A stretch of 64,000 nt of DNA from NCBI RefSeq assembly GCF_001053185.1, contig NZ_CSTD01000004.1, positions 174,504 to 238,503 of the forward strand. The letters are read 5' to 3'. The position numbers were made by a program, and so were the translations under genes. Source of the DNA: Mycobacterium bohemicum DSM 44277. GTDB lineage: Bacteria > Actinomycetota > Actinomycetes > Mycobacteriales > Mycobacteriaceae. This document shows, in pieces, positions 41,275-50,162 of the stretch (positions are counted from its first letter, which is position 1; each line of letters opens with the position of its first letter). The notes under the pieces were generated by a model that saw only the letters and a program-made list of their open reading frames with translations, was not told the DNA's origin and ran no database searches.

Positions 41275-42219
41275 TCAGCGCGGGCGAAAGCGTTCGCGCA
41301 GTTCGGGATCGTTCTCCCACCACAGCCCCGACGGCGCGGCACCGTCGCCCTCCTCGGCTTCCACCGCGTCCAACTCGGCGTCGACTTCAACCGCGTGGGC
41401 CTTCTCGTCGCGGGACAGCGCGCGCATCAACACCAGCACGAACGGCCAGCCGACCAGGTCCCCGAGGATCCACAGGACGCCGGCGCCGATCGTCTGGTCG
41501 AGCCGCTGATCGGGCCCCCAGCTCCGATGCAGGTCCGCGTAGTACTGCGCGCCGATCAGCGCGCCCTGCCAGAGCACCAGGCCCAGCACGCCGTCGCCGA
41601 GGGCCTCGGCGACGGTGATCAGCAGCGAGAGCAGCTGCGGGTAGCGGCGGGGCACGGGGTCGGCCTGCAGCCGGGCGTAGAAGTAGCCAAAGCCCACCGC
41701 CACCAACAGGATTCGCGTGGGTGCGCCGACCCCCTCGTCGCGCAGCGCCGCGGTGTACCACGGCGTCAGGTACAGCAGCCACGGCAAGCCCAGCATCGCC
41801 AGCGAGGTGGTCAGCGGATGGGCGAGCACCCGGGCCAACGGGGTCGCCAGCAACCGGTCGATCCGCTCGCGCGCGGGCGGACCCACGGCCAGGCGCAGCG
41901 CGGTGACCGGCTTGCCGAGCGCGAGGAAGAACGGCACGAGGTACAGCAGCAGCAACACCTGCAGCGCCCGCACCCAAAACAGCACGTACGCGTAGGCCCC
42001 GATCGCGCTGACGGTCGCCAGCAGCCACAACGCGATGCCGACGCCGACGCACACCGCCTGAGCGCGTCCCACCGATTCCCCGGAATGCCTGCTGCGGCGG
42101 TAGCACCAGGCGTAACCGCCGCCCACCACCGCGGCCGCCGCCACGGCGGCCACGTCCAGGTGCCAGGTCTGGACCAGGGCGGCCCCCGTCAGCGGCCCAA
42201 CGTCGACGCGCATGGCCAC
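41275..42219 (-). CDS. Cytochrome c oxidase assembly factor CtaG-type membrane protein
   Basis: 314 residues from ATG 42219 (or 42213). About seven transmembrane helices. Caa3_CtaG features: LVQTWHLDVAAVAAAAVVGG near the start, LLYLVPFFLALGKPVTALRL, ATPLARVLAHPLTTSLAMLG LPWLLYLTPWY, and DQRLDQTIGAGVLWILGDLV. It helps put copper into cytochrome oxidase. The C-terminal ~45 residues are charged and cytosolic. It lies 25 bp downstream of the amino-acid symporter on the same strand. Confidence 0.85.
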   Translation of the reverse strand: MAMRVDVGPLTGAALVQTWHLDVAAVAAAAVVGGGYAWCYRRSRHSGESVGRAQAVCVGVGIALWLLATVSAIGAYAYVLFWVRALQVLLLLYLVPFFLALGKPVTALRLAVGPPARERIDRLLATPLARVLAHPLTTSLAMLGLPWLLYLTPWYTAALRDEGVGAPTRILLVAVGFGYFYARLQADPVPRRYPQLLSLLITVAEALGDGVLGLVLWQGALIGAQYYADLHRSWGPDQRLDQTIGAGVLWILGDLVGWPFVLVLMRALSRDEKAHAVEVDAELDAVEAEEGDGAAPSGLWWENDPELRERFRPR

Positions 42220-42244
42220 CAGCGTATTGCGGCGGCCGGGCCCG

Positions 42245-43819
42245 TTATGCGGCCGGGGCGCGGGACGGTTTCAACGCTCGCGGGAGCGGCCTGCTGATGC
42301 GCAGCGAATCGGGCAGCGCCCCGACGGGCCGGCGCTCCGGCGCCGCCCAGACGTCGCCGTCGAGCTCCCCGGGAAGGCCCGCCTCGGCGGCCACGAACAC
42401 CGGACGCTCGCCGCGGGCGGCCTGGCGGTGGAAGTCGCGCAGGGCCGCAAACGCCCACCGGCCCAGCAGGCAGATCGCGGTGAGGTTCACGATCGCCATC
42501 AACGCCATGGTCAGGTCGGCGATCGACCAGACCAGCGTGAGCGTCGACAGCGCGCCGGCCACGATCGCGCCCAGCGTCGCCACCTTCAGCGCGTTGATCG
42601 CCAGGCGCCGCCCGCCCAGGAAGAACAGGTTGGCCTCGGCCACCACGTAGTTGCTCAGCACCGAGGCGAAGCCGAAGACGCACACCACGGCGGTCATCAA
42701 TCCCGTTGTCCACGAGCCCAAACCGGCCGCGATCGCCGACTCCGTCAGGCTTGCGCCGGCGATCGGCCCAATGTGGGCCGGGTCGTAGACGGCCGGCCCG
42801 GACATCAGCACGATGAACGCCGTCGCCGTGCAGATCACCATGGTGTCGACGAACACGGCGAACGACTGGATCAGGCCCTGCTCCACCGGATGCGCCACCG
42901 TCGCCGCGCCGGCGATGTTCGGCGAACTGCCCATCCCGGCCTCGCAGGCGAACAGGCCGCGCTTGACGCCGGTGAACAACGCGGTGGCGATGCCGCCGGC
43001 GAAACCGCCTGCCATTTGCCGGATTCCGAACGCACCGCCGATGATCTCCCCGAGCACGCCCGGCAGGGCGGTGACGTTGACCGCCACGATCGCCAGCGCC
43101 AGCAGCGTGTACACCACGGCCACCAGCGGAACGGCCATCTCGGCGAACTGGGCCACCCGGCGCACCCCACCGAACAGCACCGGAGCCGCGAGCACAGCCA
43201 AAGCGGCTGCGGTCCAACCGATTCCGACGCCATGCGACGACTTCAGGACCCCGCTGATCGCGTTGGTCTCGACCATGTTGAACGCGGTCGAGAAGGTCAG
43301 CACCAGCAGCACGGCGAACAAGACCGCGCCCGCACGGGAACGCAGCCCGCGCTGGATGTAGAACGCCGGACCGCCGCGGAAAGCGCCGTCGCCCGAACGG
43401 ACTTTGAAGATCTGGGCCAGGACGGCCTCGACCACCGCGGTCGCCATGCCGACGCCGGCCACCACCCACATCCAGAAGATCGCGCCCGGGCCGCCGACGG
43501 TGAGCGCGATGGCGACGCCGGCGATGTTCCCGGTGCCCACGCGCGACGCCAAGCCCACACAGAAGGCCTGGAAGGACGAGATCCCACCCTCGTGGCGGTG
43601 GGATCGGCGGACCTGGCGCAGCATGCGCCCGAAGTACCGGATCTGGATGAATCGCGTGCGCACCGTGAAATAGACGCCGGCACCGATGAGCAGGTAGACG
43701 AGAACATGGGCATTCAGAACGTTGCTGAGCGGATCCACCACCCGCGCCTGAAGAAAGTCCAAATTCGTGTCCTCAACGAAGATGCGGGCCCGCCATGGAA
43801 CCGCAGCGTAAAGCCGCAA
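42245..43819 (-). CDS. Sodium:alanine symporter (AgcS family)
   Basis: 524 residues with a TTG at 43819 as the start; the true start may be further in. Multi-helix AGCS features: GGISSFQAFCVGLASRVGTG NIAGVAIALTVGGPGAIFWM at the first signature, AFRGGPAFYIQRGLRS, RGLFACEAGMGSSPNIAGAA, and FVDTMVICTATAFIVLMSG. It takes up alanine or glycine with Na+. The C-terminus (~50 residues) is hydrophilic. Probably co-transcribed with ctaG. Confidence 0.9.
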   Translation of the reverse strand: MRLYAAVPWRARIFVEDTNLDFLQARVVDPLSNVLNAHVLVYLLIGAGVYFTVRTRFIQIRYFGRMLRQVRRSHRHEGGISSFQAFCVGLASRVGTGNIAGVAIALTVGGPGAIFWMWVVAGVGMATAVVEAVLAQIFKVRSGDGAFRGGPAFYIQRGLRSRAGAVLFAVLLVLTFSTAFNMVETNAISGVLKSSHGVGIGWTAAALAVLAAPVLFGGVRRVAQFAEMAVPLVAVVYTLLALAIVAVNVTALPGVLGEIIGGAFGIRQMAGGFAGGIATALFTGVKRGLFACEAGMGSSPNIAGAATVAHPVEQGLIQSFAVFVDTMVICTATAFIVLMSGPAVYDPAHIGPIAGASLTESAIAAGLGSWTTGLMTAVVCVFGFASVLSNYVVAEANLFFLGGRRLAINALKVATLGAIVAGALSTLTLVWSIADLTMALMAIVNLTAICLLGRWAFAALRDFHRQAARGERPVFVAAEAGLPGELDGDVWAAPERRPVGALPDSLRISRPLPRALKPSRAPAA

Positions 43820-43897
43820 TGTTTACGAAAGGTTTCGTTAACCGGAGCGCCGGTGCCGGCGATGTAACAACCGGATGACGATCGGGGCCGCCGGGCG

Positions 43898-44224
43898 TCA
43901 CCCGCCGGCGGTGGGCACCGACAGCGCCTGGGGGCAGTACACGGAGGCGGCGATGGCGGTGAAGCGGGCGGCGTTGTCCCCGTGCATTGCGGGGTTGAGG
44001 CTTTGCACCGTCTTGACGACGTCGACCATCGGCTTGCCCTGCCCGGCCATCTTGCACACCGCTTTGCCGGCCGCGATGGCCCGGTCTGTGCTGTGGTAGG
44101 TGATCCCGGCTGCCTGGAGGGTGGCCAGGAACGTGTCGTCATTGGTGTCGGCGAGGGCCGGCGCGGCCATGCCGATGCCGGCGCCGACGACCGGCAGCGC
44201 CAGGAGGAGCTTCAGGGGCTTCAT
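43898..44224 (-). CDS. Secreted DUF732 protein
   Basis: 108 residues from ATG 44224. A signal peptide (MKPLKLLLALPVVGAGIGMA APALA) precedes the domain: TNDDTFLATLQAAGITYHST DRAIAAGKAVCKMAGQG, ending ...FTAIAASVYCPQ. The two cysteines (VCKMAG, SVYCPQ) form the DUF732 disulfide. This is a large mycobacterial family of small secreted proteins of unknown role. Confidence 0.85.
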   Translation of the reverse strand: MKPLKLLLALPVVGAGIGMAAPALADTNDDTFLATLQAAGITYHSTDRAIAAGKAVCKMAGQGKPMVDVVKTVQSLNPAMHGDNAARFTAIAASVYCPQALSVPTAGG

Positions 44225-44441
44225 GGGCCCCTCGATATTCGCAGAATCCGCACGTGGGCGCATCCCGTTCCTGCGGTTGACAGCGGCGGCGCTACTGGAG
44301 CTGGAGGACGGCAGGGGCCGCTGCACCGCGCCCGCGTCGACAAGGACCGGACCGAGGCCGACCTGATCGCCGCGCTGCAGGCGCTGAGCAGCGGGAAATC
44401 GGTTGGTGCGGACGGCTGAGGGCGTGTGCGATCATGCGAAG

Positions 44442-44999
44442 ATGCACCGCTGGCTGATCGTCCTGGGAGCCGTTCTCGTCGCCGCGAGCGCCGCCACCGC
44501 CGGGGTCGCGTCCGCGCTGGCCGCCGCGCGCTCCGGCGACGCCAACCAGCTGACCAACCTCATCAACCGCGCCGACGCCGCGCAGGACTCCGACGGCCAG
44601 TTCATCAACTCCTGCAGCGACGCGGTCAACCGGCCGACCCCGGACCGGGTGCGCGAACTCGTGGTGGCGTGGGCCAAGCTCTACCCGCAGTTCGGCACCG
44701 TCGCCGCGCTCAACCTGGTCAAATGCGTGCACTGGCCCACCGGGTCGCCGCAGCCGGCGCCGAAATCCCTCAAGGTCGACGTCCTGCTCGCGGGCGTGCA
44801 GAACGACCCGATCGTCGGCAACGAGGGCGTGGCCGCGACGGCCGCCACCATCATCAACGCCAGCGCGGCGAGCAAGCGGGTGATGTGGCAGGGCATCGGC
44901 CACGGCGCCAGCATCTACTCGCCGTGCGCGGTGCCGCCGCTGATCGGCTACCTCAACAGCGGCAAGCTGCCCGGAACCGACACGTACTGTCCCGCCTGA
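44442..44999 (+). pseudogene. Internally deleted TAP-type secreted hydrolase (signal peptide joined to C-terminal domain)
   Basis: 185 residues from ATG 44442. A signal or anchor (MHRWLIVLGAVLVAASAATA GVAS) runs straight into ALAAARSGDANQLTNLINRA, a stretch normally in the middle of TAP-family alpha/beta-hydrolases. The usual C-terminal domain follows: RPTPDRVRELVVAWAKLYPQ FGTVAALN, VDVLLAGVQNDPIV (acid), WQGIGHGASIYSPCAV (His). The nucleophile elbow G-x-S-Y-G and ~300 N-terminal residues are missing although the frame is kept. Located just upstream of aftC, where M. tuberculosis has the ~530-residue hydrolase Rv2672, so I infer a large in-frame deletion. It cannot be an active hydrolase. Confidence 0.65.
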
Positions 45000-45033
45000 C
45001 AGTTCGGCCCCTCGGCCGCGGTACGGTGCCCTG

Positions 45034-46317
45034 GTGACGACCAGTTACGGCATGCGCGAGCGGGTGCTGGCCGCATTCCGTCCCCGCACCGGCGGGCCGA
45101 GCGTGGCGAGCATTCTGCGGTCGGCGTTGTGGCCGGTGGCCATCATGTCGGTGTTGCACCGCAGCATCATCCTCCCGCTCAACGGCAACATCACCGACGA
45201 CTTCAAGCCGGTCTACCGGGCGGTGCTGAACTTCCGGCACGGGTGGGACATCTACAACGAGCACTTCGACTACGTCGACCCGCACTACCTCTATCCGCCC
45301 GGCGGGACGCTGCTGATGGCGCCGTTCGGCTATCTGCCCTTCACGCCGTCGAGGTACCTGTTCATCCTGATCAACGCCGTGGCCATCCTGATCGCCTGGT
45401 ACCTGCTGCTGCGGATGTTCAACTACACGCTGTCCTCGGTGGCGGCGCCCGCGCTGCTGCTGGCCATGTTCTGCACCGAAAGCGTCAGCAGCACGCTGGT
45501 ATTCACCAACATCAACGGCTGTGTCCTGCTGGCGGAGATGCTGTACCTGCGGTGGCTGCTGGACGGAAAGGTACGACATCAATGGTGGGCCGGCCTGGCG
45601 ATCGGCCTGACGCTGACGCTCAACCCGTTGCTGGGGTGGCTGCTGTTGCTGCCACTGCTGAACCGCCAGTGGCGGGCGCTGGTGCCCGCGTTTGTGGTGC
45701 CCATCGTCATCAACGCGATCGCGTGGCCTCTGGTCAGTGATCCGATGGACTTCGTCACCCGCACGCTGCCCTACATCGGGGGCGTCCGCGACTACTTCAA
45801 CAGCTCGGTCGAGGGCAACGGCGTGTACTTCGGCCTGCCCACCTGGCTGATCGTGTTCCTGCGAATCCTGTTCACACTGCTGGCAATCGGCGCGTTGTGG
45901 CTGCTGTACCGCTACTACCGCACCCGTGATCCGCTGTTCTGGTTCACCAACTCGACGGGCGTGCTGCTGCTGTGGTCGTTCCTGGCACTGCCGCTGGCCC
46001 AGGGCTACTACTCGATGATGCTGTTCCCGTTCCTGATGACCGTGGTGCTGCGGAATTCGCTGATCCGCAACTGGCCGGCGTGGCTGGGGATCTACGGGTT
46101 CATGACCCTGGACGGGTACCTGCTCTTCCACTGGATGCGCTATGGCCGCGCGCTGCAATATCTGAAGATCACCTACGGCTGGTCGCTGCTGCTGATCGTG
46201 GTGTTCACCGTGCTGTACTTCCGCTACCTGGACGCCAAGGCCGAGGACCGGCTGGACGACGGCATCGATCCGGCGTGGCTGACGCCGGAACGGGACCGCG
46301 CTAGCGTGGACGCATGA
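45034..46317 (+). CDS. aftC: Arabinofuranosyltransferase AftC
   Basis: 427 residues from GTG 45034. Near-identical in layout to Rv2673: LHRSIILPLNGNITDDFKPV YRAVLNFRHGWDIYNEHFDY with the DD motif of GT-C enzymes on the first extracytoplasmic loop, PHYLYPPGGTLLMAPFGYLP, then ~10 transmembrane helices and the end DGIDPAWLTPERD. AftC adds alpha-1,3-branching arabinofuranose during arabinogalactan and lipoarabinomannan synthesis, on the outer face of the membrane from decaprenyl-phospho-arabinose. It heads the conserved block that continues with msrB. Confidence 0.92.
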   Translation: MTTSYGMRERVLAAFRPRTGGPSVASILRSALWPVAIMSVLHRSIILPLNGNITDDFKPVYRAVLNFRHGWDIYNEHFDYVDPHYLYPPGGTLLMAPFGYLPFTPSRYLFILINAVAILIAWYLLLRMFNYTLSSVAAPALLLAMFCTESVSSTLVFTNINGCVLLAEMLYLRWLLDGKVRHQWWAGLAIGLTLTLNPLLGWLLLLPLLNRQWRALVPAFVVPIVINAIAWPLVSDPMDFVTRTLPYIGGVRDYFNSSVEGNGVYFGLPTWLIVFLRILFTLLAIGALWLLYRYYRTRDPLFWFTNSTGVLLLWSFLALPLAQGYYSMMLFPFLMTVVLRNSLIRNWPAWLGIYGFMTLDGYLLFHWMRYGRALQYLKITYGWSLLLIVVFTVLYFRYLDAKAEDRLDDGIDPAWLTPERDRASVDA

Positions 46318-46360
46318 CGCGCCGGCGACGATGCAGAGCGCAGAGGAGGAGTGGCGCAGA
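46314..46360. repeat. MIRU-like intergenic element with ribosome-binding site
   Basis: The short spacer between aftC and msrB contains GACGATGCAGAGCG followed by AGAGGAGGAGTGGCGC (46328-46358). This is like the GACGATGCAGAGCG...GAGGAGGAG core of mycobacterial interspersed repetitive units as I remember it. Here it also supplies the AGGAGGAG ahead of the TTG start of msrB, so the element couples the two genes. Confidence 0.5.
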
Positions 46361-46771
46361 TTGACTAGTCCCAAGGTGCAACTGAGCGACGCCGAGTGGC
46401 GGCAGAAGCTCAATCCCCAAGAGTTTCAGGTCCTGCGTCGCGCCGGCACCGAGCCGCCCTTCGTCGGCGAGTACACCGACACCAAGACCGAGGGCGTTTA
46501 CCAGTGCCGGGCCTGCGGCGCCGAATTGTTCCGCAGCAGCGAGAAATTCGAATCCCACTGCGGGTGGCCGTCGTTCTTCGACCCGGCGAGCAGCGACGCG
46601 GTGATCCTGCGGCCCGACGACTCGCTGGGCATGCGGCGGGTGGAGGTGCTGTGCGCGACCTGCCACAGCCACCTGGGCCACGTCTTCGAGGGCGAGGGGT
46701 ATCCGACGCCCACCGACCAGCGCTACTGCATCAACTCCATCTCGCTGCGACTGGTGCCGGCGGGGTCCTGA
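46361..46771 (+). CDS. msrB: Peptide-methionine (R)-S-oxide reductase MsrB
   Basis: 136 residues from TTG 46361 (LTSPKVQLSDAEWRQKLNPQ); this start matches the ~136-residue length of Rv2674 and has AGGAGGAG about 10 nt upstream. An ATG at 46331 is also in frame. MsrB features: YQCRACGAELF and LCATCHSHLGHVFEGEG give two CxxC zinc pairs, ESHCGWPSFFDP is the substrate loop, and RYCINSISLRL has the catalytic cysteine (Cys123). It repairs methionine-R-sulfoxide. Confidence 0.92.
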   Translation: MTSPKVQLSDAEWRQKLNPQEFQVLRRAGTEPPFVGEYTDTKTEGVYQCRACGAELFRSSEKFESHCGWPSFFDPASSDAVILRPDDSLGMRRVEVLCATCHSHLGHVFEGEGYPTPTDQRYCINSISLRLVPAGS

Positions 46772-46842
46772 GGACGGCGCGCCCTCCCGGGTCCGCGACA
46801 CATAACCAGTTGCGACGACACGCCGGCGCGTATCGCAGCCGT

Positions 46843-47736
46843 TTATGTCTGGCGGAAGCCGCGACGGACGAGCGCGTCGCGCACCCGCCGCACGACGTCC
46901 TGCGGCTTGTCCTCGGCGATCACCCGGACGATGATCCAGCCGAGCGCTTCGAGCTCGCGTATGCGCCACTGGTCTCGCGCGTATTGGCGTCGGTCGGTGC
47001 GGTGGTGGTCACCGTCGTATTCGGCGGCCACTTTGTATCCCTCCCAACCCATGTCGAGCACGCCAATAGTTCGCCAACCCTCGTTCACCGGTATCTGCGT
47101 CTCTGGTGTGGGCAACCCGGCATCGATCATCAACAGGCGCAGCCAAGTCTCCTTAGGCGACGCGGCACCGGGATCGACGAGCTCAAGCGCCGCCCGTAAC
47201 TGCCGCAGACCGCGAGCACGCGGATAGCGCTTGGCCAGCTCCAACACGTCGCCGACGCCGAACGGCGTCGCCCGCATCAAGGCATCGAGCCGCGCCACCG
47301 CCTCACCGATGGGCAGTCGCCTGGCCAAGTCGTACGCCGTCCTTTCGACGGTGGTCACCGGCAGGCCGGCGACGCGGGTGACCTCGTCCGTCTCGACGCG
47401 CAGGTTCCGGGTGATCACGCCGGCCGGGGCGTGCTGGTTTCGCCAGATCAGGTCGATGGGCACGTCGTCGTCGATCCAGCGCGAGCCGTGCGACGCCGCC
47501 GCCGCGAGCCCGGCCACGACGCCGCGTCGGTCCGACCACAGCCACGCGGCGACGGTACGGATTCGCAGCGACGGCGTCGCGCAGCCGTTCAGATACACGT
47601 CGGGATAGATCACGCGGAATGCCGTTCGCAGCTGATACGGACTCAGCCGACCCTGGCGCACGGCCTCGCTGCCCCTGAACACGTCGTCCATGTGACGAAG
47701 GACGTCCCTGCCACCCAGCCCGGATCCGCGAGACAT
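46843..47736 (-). CDS. DUF559/AbiEi-like protein
   Basis: 298 residues from ATG 47736 (a later ATG at 47691, MDDVFRGSEAVRQGRLSPYQ, is also likely). An N-terminal winged-helix AbiEi-type region (LRTAFRVIYPDVYLNG, AAASHGSRWIDDDVPIDLIW, GLPVTTVERTAYDLARRLPI) is followed by a PD-(D/E)xK nuclease-like DUF559 domain: KVAAEYDGDHHRTDRRQYAR DQWRIRELEALGWIIVRV. Many copies of this family exist in mycobacterial genomes; some relatives are type IV antitoxin-like. The function is unproven. It sits between msrB and the methyltransferase as an insertion in the conserved order. Confidence 0.8.
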   Translation of the reverse strand: MSRGSGLGGRDVLRHMDDVFRGSEAVRQGRLSPYQLRTAFRVIYPDVYLNGCATPSLRIRTVAAWLWSDRRGVVAGLAAAASHGSRWIDDDVPIDLIWRNQHAPAGVITRNLRVETDEVTRVAGLPVTTVERTAYDLARRLPIGEAVARLDALMRATPFGVGDVLELAKRYPRARGLRQLRAALELVDPGAASPKETWLRLLMIDAGLPTPETQIPVNEGWRTIGVLDMGWEGYKVAAEYDGDHHRTDRRQYARDQWRIRELEALGWIIVRVIAEDKPQDVVRRVRDALVRRGFRQT

Positions 47737-47821
47737 CAATGATTGCGCTGGTTTCCGGCGTGTCGTCGCAGACGTTTATGTGTCGCGAAGCCGGCCGGTG
47801 ACGCGCGTGACGGCTGTGGCG

Positions 47822-48577
47822 TCAGTCCACCCGGGTGGCGTGCACTTCCCAGAAACCCGCGTGCACCCGGCCGCCCTTCAGCCACGGTTCCATCGCCCGG
47901 AACTGCTTCAGCTGCTCCTGCGCCTGCTCGGCCATGTCGGGGTTGCGCGCGGCCATCATCTCGATCTGCTCGGCGCTGATGTTGACCAGGTAGGTGGTCG
48001 GGCCCAGGTAGGTGATCTCCCAGCCCGCGGCCGGCAGCACGTCACGAAAGTCGCTCTCGGACAACGACCGCATCATGGTGAAGCCGTTGACGTCGTGCTC
48101 GCCGAACTCGAACATGTAGAGCCGCGCGCCCGGCCGGGTCGCGCGGTGCAGCGCGCCGGCATAGGACCGTTGCAGCTCGGGGTCGGTGCTGAAGGTGTGG
48201 TAGAACGCGCAGTCGACGACGGTGTCGAACCGGCCGTCCAGCCCCTCGAGCTTGGTGGCATCGGCCAGCCGGAAGTCCACCGACACGCCGGCCTTCTCGG
48301 CGTTGTCACGGGCGCGCTCCAGCGCGGCCTCCGAGCCGTCGATGCCGGTGGCCGGATACCCCTTGGAGGCGTAGTAGATGGCGTGGTGCCCGGGCCCGGT
48401 GCCCGGGTCGAGCACCTCGCCCTTGACCGCGCCGAGGGCGACCAGCCGCTGCACCACCGGCTGCGGACCGCCGATGTCCCAGGGCGTGGCGGCGGGCAGC
48501 CCGTGCGACAGCCGTCCGTCGCGGTACATCTCCTCGAAGCGGGTGGGGTCCGTGGGATCGAACTGCGGCTGGCTCAT
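47822..48577 (-). CDS. SAM-dependent methyltransferase (Rv2675c-like)
   Basis: 251 residues from ATG 48577, overlapping the hemQ stop (ATGA). Class I Rossmann: GEVLDPGTGPGHHAIYYASK (motif I), ATGIDGSEAALERARDNAEK (motif II), FDTVVDCAFYHTFSTDP, and a C-terminal SAEQIEMMAARNPDMAEQAQ helix. Substrate unknown. Its position directly after hemQ and hemY is conserved in mycobacteria, which hints at a link with haem or tetrapyrrole metabolism. Confidence 0.85.
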   Translation of the reverse strand: MSQPQFDPTDPTRFEEMYRDGRLSHGLPAATPWDIGGPQPVVQRLVALGAVKGEVLDPGTGPGHHAIYYASKGYPATGIDGSEAALERARDNAEKAGVSVDFRLADATKLEGLDGRFDTVVDCAFYHTFSTDPELQRSYAGALHRATRPGARLYMFEFGEHDVNGFTMMRSLSESDFRDVLPAAGWEITYLGPTTYLVNISAEQIEMMAARNPDMAEQAQEQLKQFRAMEPWLKGGRVHAGFWEVHATRVD

Positions 48578-49269
48578 GGCAGCGCGTTCACCAGCTGCTC
48601 GACGCCCACCCGCGGGCCGGTGAAAAACGGGGTCTCCTCGCGGGTATGCCGGCGCGCGTCGGTGGCACGCAGGTCGCGCATCAGGTCGACGATGCGGTCC
48701 AGCTCCGGCGCCTCGAACGCCAGGATCCACTCGTAGTCGCCGAGGGCGAAGGCGGGCACGGTGTTGGCCCGCACGTCCTTATAGCCGCGGGCGGCCATGC
48801 CGTGCTCGGCGAGCATGCGGCGGCGCTCCTCGTCGGGCAGCAGGTACCAGTCGTAGGACCGCACGAACGGATACACGCAGATGTAGGCCCCGGGCTCCTC
48901 GCCCGCCAGGAAGGCCGGGATGTGGCTCTTGTTGAACTCGGCCGGCCGGTGCAGCCCGACGCTGCTCCACACCGGCGAGCAGGCCCGGCCCAGCGCGGTG
49001 GCGCGCCGGAAGTCGGCGTAGGTGGCCTGCAGGGCCTCGATGCGTTCGGCGTGGGTCCAGATCATGAAGTCGGCGTCGGCCCGCAGGCCCGCGACGTCGT
49101 AGAGCCCGCGCACCACCACGCCGCGCTCCTCCTGCTGCTTGAGGAAGGTCGCCGCCTCGTCGACGACGGCGTCGCGCTGCTCACCCAGCTCGCCGGGGCG
49201 CACCGAGAACACCGAGAACATCAGGTAGCGCAGCGTCGCGTTGAGGGCGTCGTAATCGAGCTTGGCCAT
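48574..49269 (-). CDS. chdC: Coproheme decarboxylase (HemQ/ChdC, chlorite-dismutase fold)
   Basis: 231 residues from ATG 49269. Features: LRYLMFSVFSVRPGELGEQR, GLYDVAGLRADADFMIWTHA, PEFNKSHIPAFLAGEEPGAY ICVYPFVRSYDWYLLPDEER (the catalytic Tyr/Lys region), and ANTVPAFALGDYEWILAFEA. It converts coproheme to haem b in the Gram-positive coproporphyrin-dependent pathway, using peroxide. Next to hemY and hemE; all three are on the minus strand with overlaps or a 5-bp gap, so they form one operon. Confidence 0.93.
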   Translation of the reverse strand: MAKLDYDALNATLRYLMFSVFSVRPGELGEQRDAVVDEAATFLKQQEERGVVVRGLYDVAGLRADADFMIWTHAERIEALQATYADFRRATALGRACSPVWSSVGLHRPAEFNKSHIPAFLAGEEPGAYICVYPFVRSYDWYLLPDEERRRMLAEHGMAARGYKDVRANTVPAFALGDYEWILAFEAPELDRIVDLMRDLRATDARRHTREETPFFTGPRVGVEQLVNALP

Positions 49270-49274
49270 GGCAC

Positions 49275-50162
49275 CTATCGTGCCACTGTCAGGTCGAGGG
49301 CCTCGACCGCCCGACCCGCGGCCCCGACGCACGCCGGCACCCCGATGCCGTCCAGGTAGCTGCCGGCGACGGCCAGCGCCGCCGGCAGCCCGGCCCGCAC
49401 CCGCGCGACCAGATCGGCGTGACCCGGGCCGTACTGCGGCATCGCGTCGATCCAGCGCTGCACGCGCGCGTCGACCGGCTCGACCGTCAGCCCGAACACG
49501 GTCGCGAGGTCGTCCACCGCCCAGCCCACCAGCTGCTCATCGGAGCTCGCCGCGGCCACGTCGTCGCCGAACCGCCCGAACGACAGCCGCAGCAGCTGGA
49601 CGTCCCCGCCGGAGTCCCATTTGCGCGACGACAGCGTGATCGCCTTGGACCGCAACGGTTCACCGCTGGCGACCAGCACCCCGGAGCAGTCCGGCAACGG
49701 CGTGTCGCCCGGCACCGCCAGCGCGACCACCGCCGAGGACGCGCTCTCGACCCGTCCCGCGGCGGCCGCGGTGTCCGGCGCGATGCGCGCCACCGTCGCG
49801 TCGTCGACCAGCCCCGCCACCGACTGCGCCGACGACGGGATGCCCGCGACCGTGCCGGCCGGCACCGGGTGCAACGTGCGTTCGCTGTAGATCAGCGGCC
49901 GCAGGCCCGCCGAAACACGTTGGCGCTCGGCAAGACCGAGCTCGGCCAGCAGCGCGGGCAGCTCGGGCCGTCGCAGGATGAACGCCTCGGCGCCCAGATC
50001 CATCGGTCGGCCGCCGACCCGCTCGGTGCGCAGGATCCCACCCAGCCGATCGCCGGGCTCGAACAGGACGATGGTGGCGTCGTCGCCGACGGCCAGCCGC
50101 AGCCGATAGGCCGCCGTGAGGCCCGAAATCCCGCCCCCGACAACGCAATACGCACGTGTCAT
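49275..50162 (-). pseudogene. hemY: Coproporphyrinogen/protoporphyrinogen oxidase HemY with internal in-frame deletion
   Basis: 295 residues from ATG 50162 (ATGA overlap with hemE). The N-terminus is normal: MTRAYCVVGGGISGLTAAYR (GxGxxG FAD site) and GGRPMDLGAEAFILRRPELP. After SSAQSVAGLVDDATVARI the sequence jumps to APDTAAAAGRVESASSAVVA, which in homologues is ~150 residues later, then the C-terminus is normal (FGDDVAAASSDEQLVGWAVD, GIGVPACVGAAGRAVEALDL). Remembered length of Rv2677c is ~452. The missing segment includes the substrate-binding and membrane-facing region. Haem synthesis would be blocked unless another oxidase exists or the gap is an assembly error. Confidence 0.8.
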
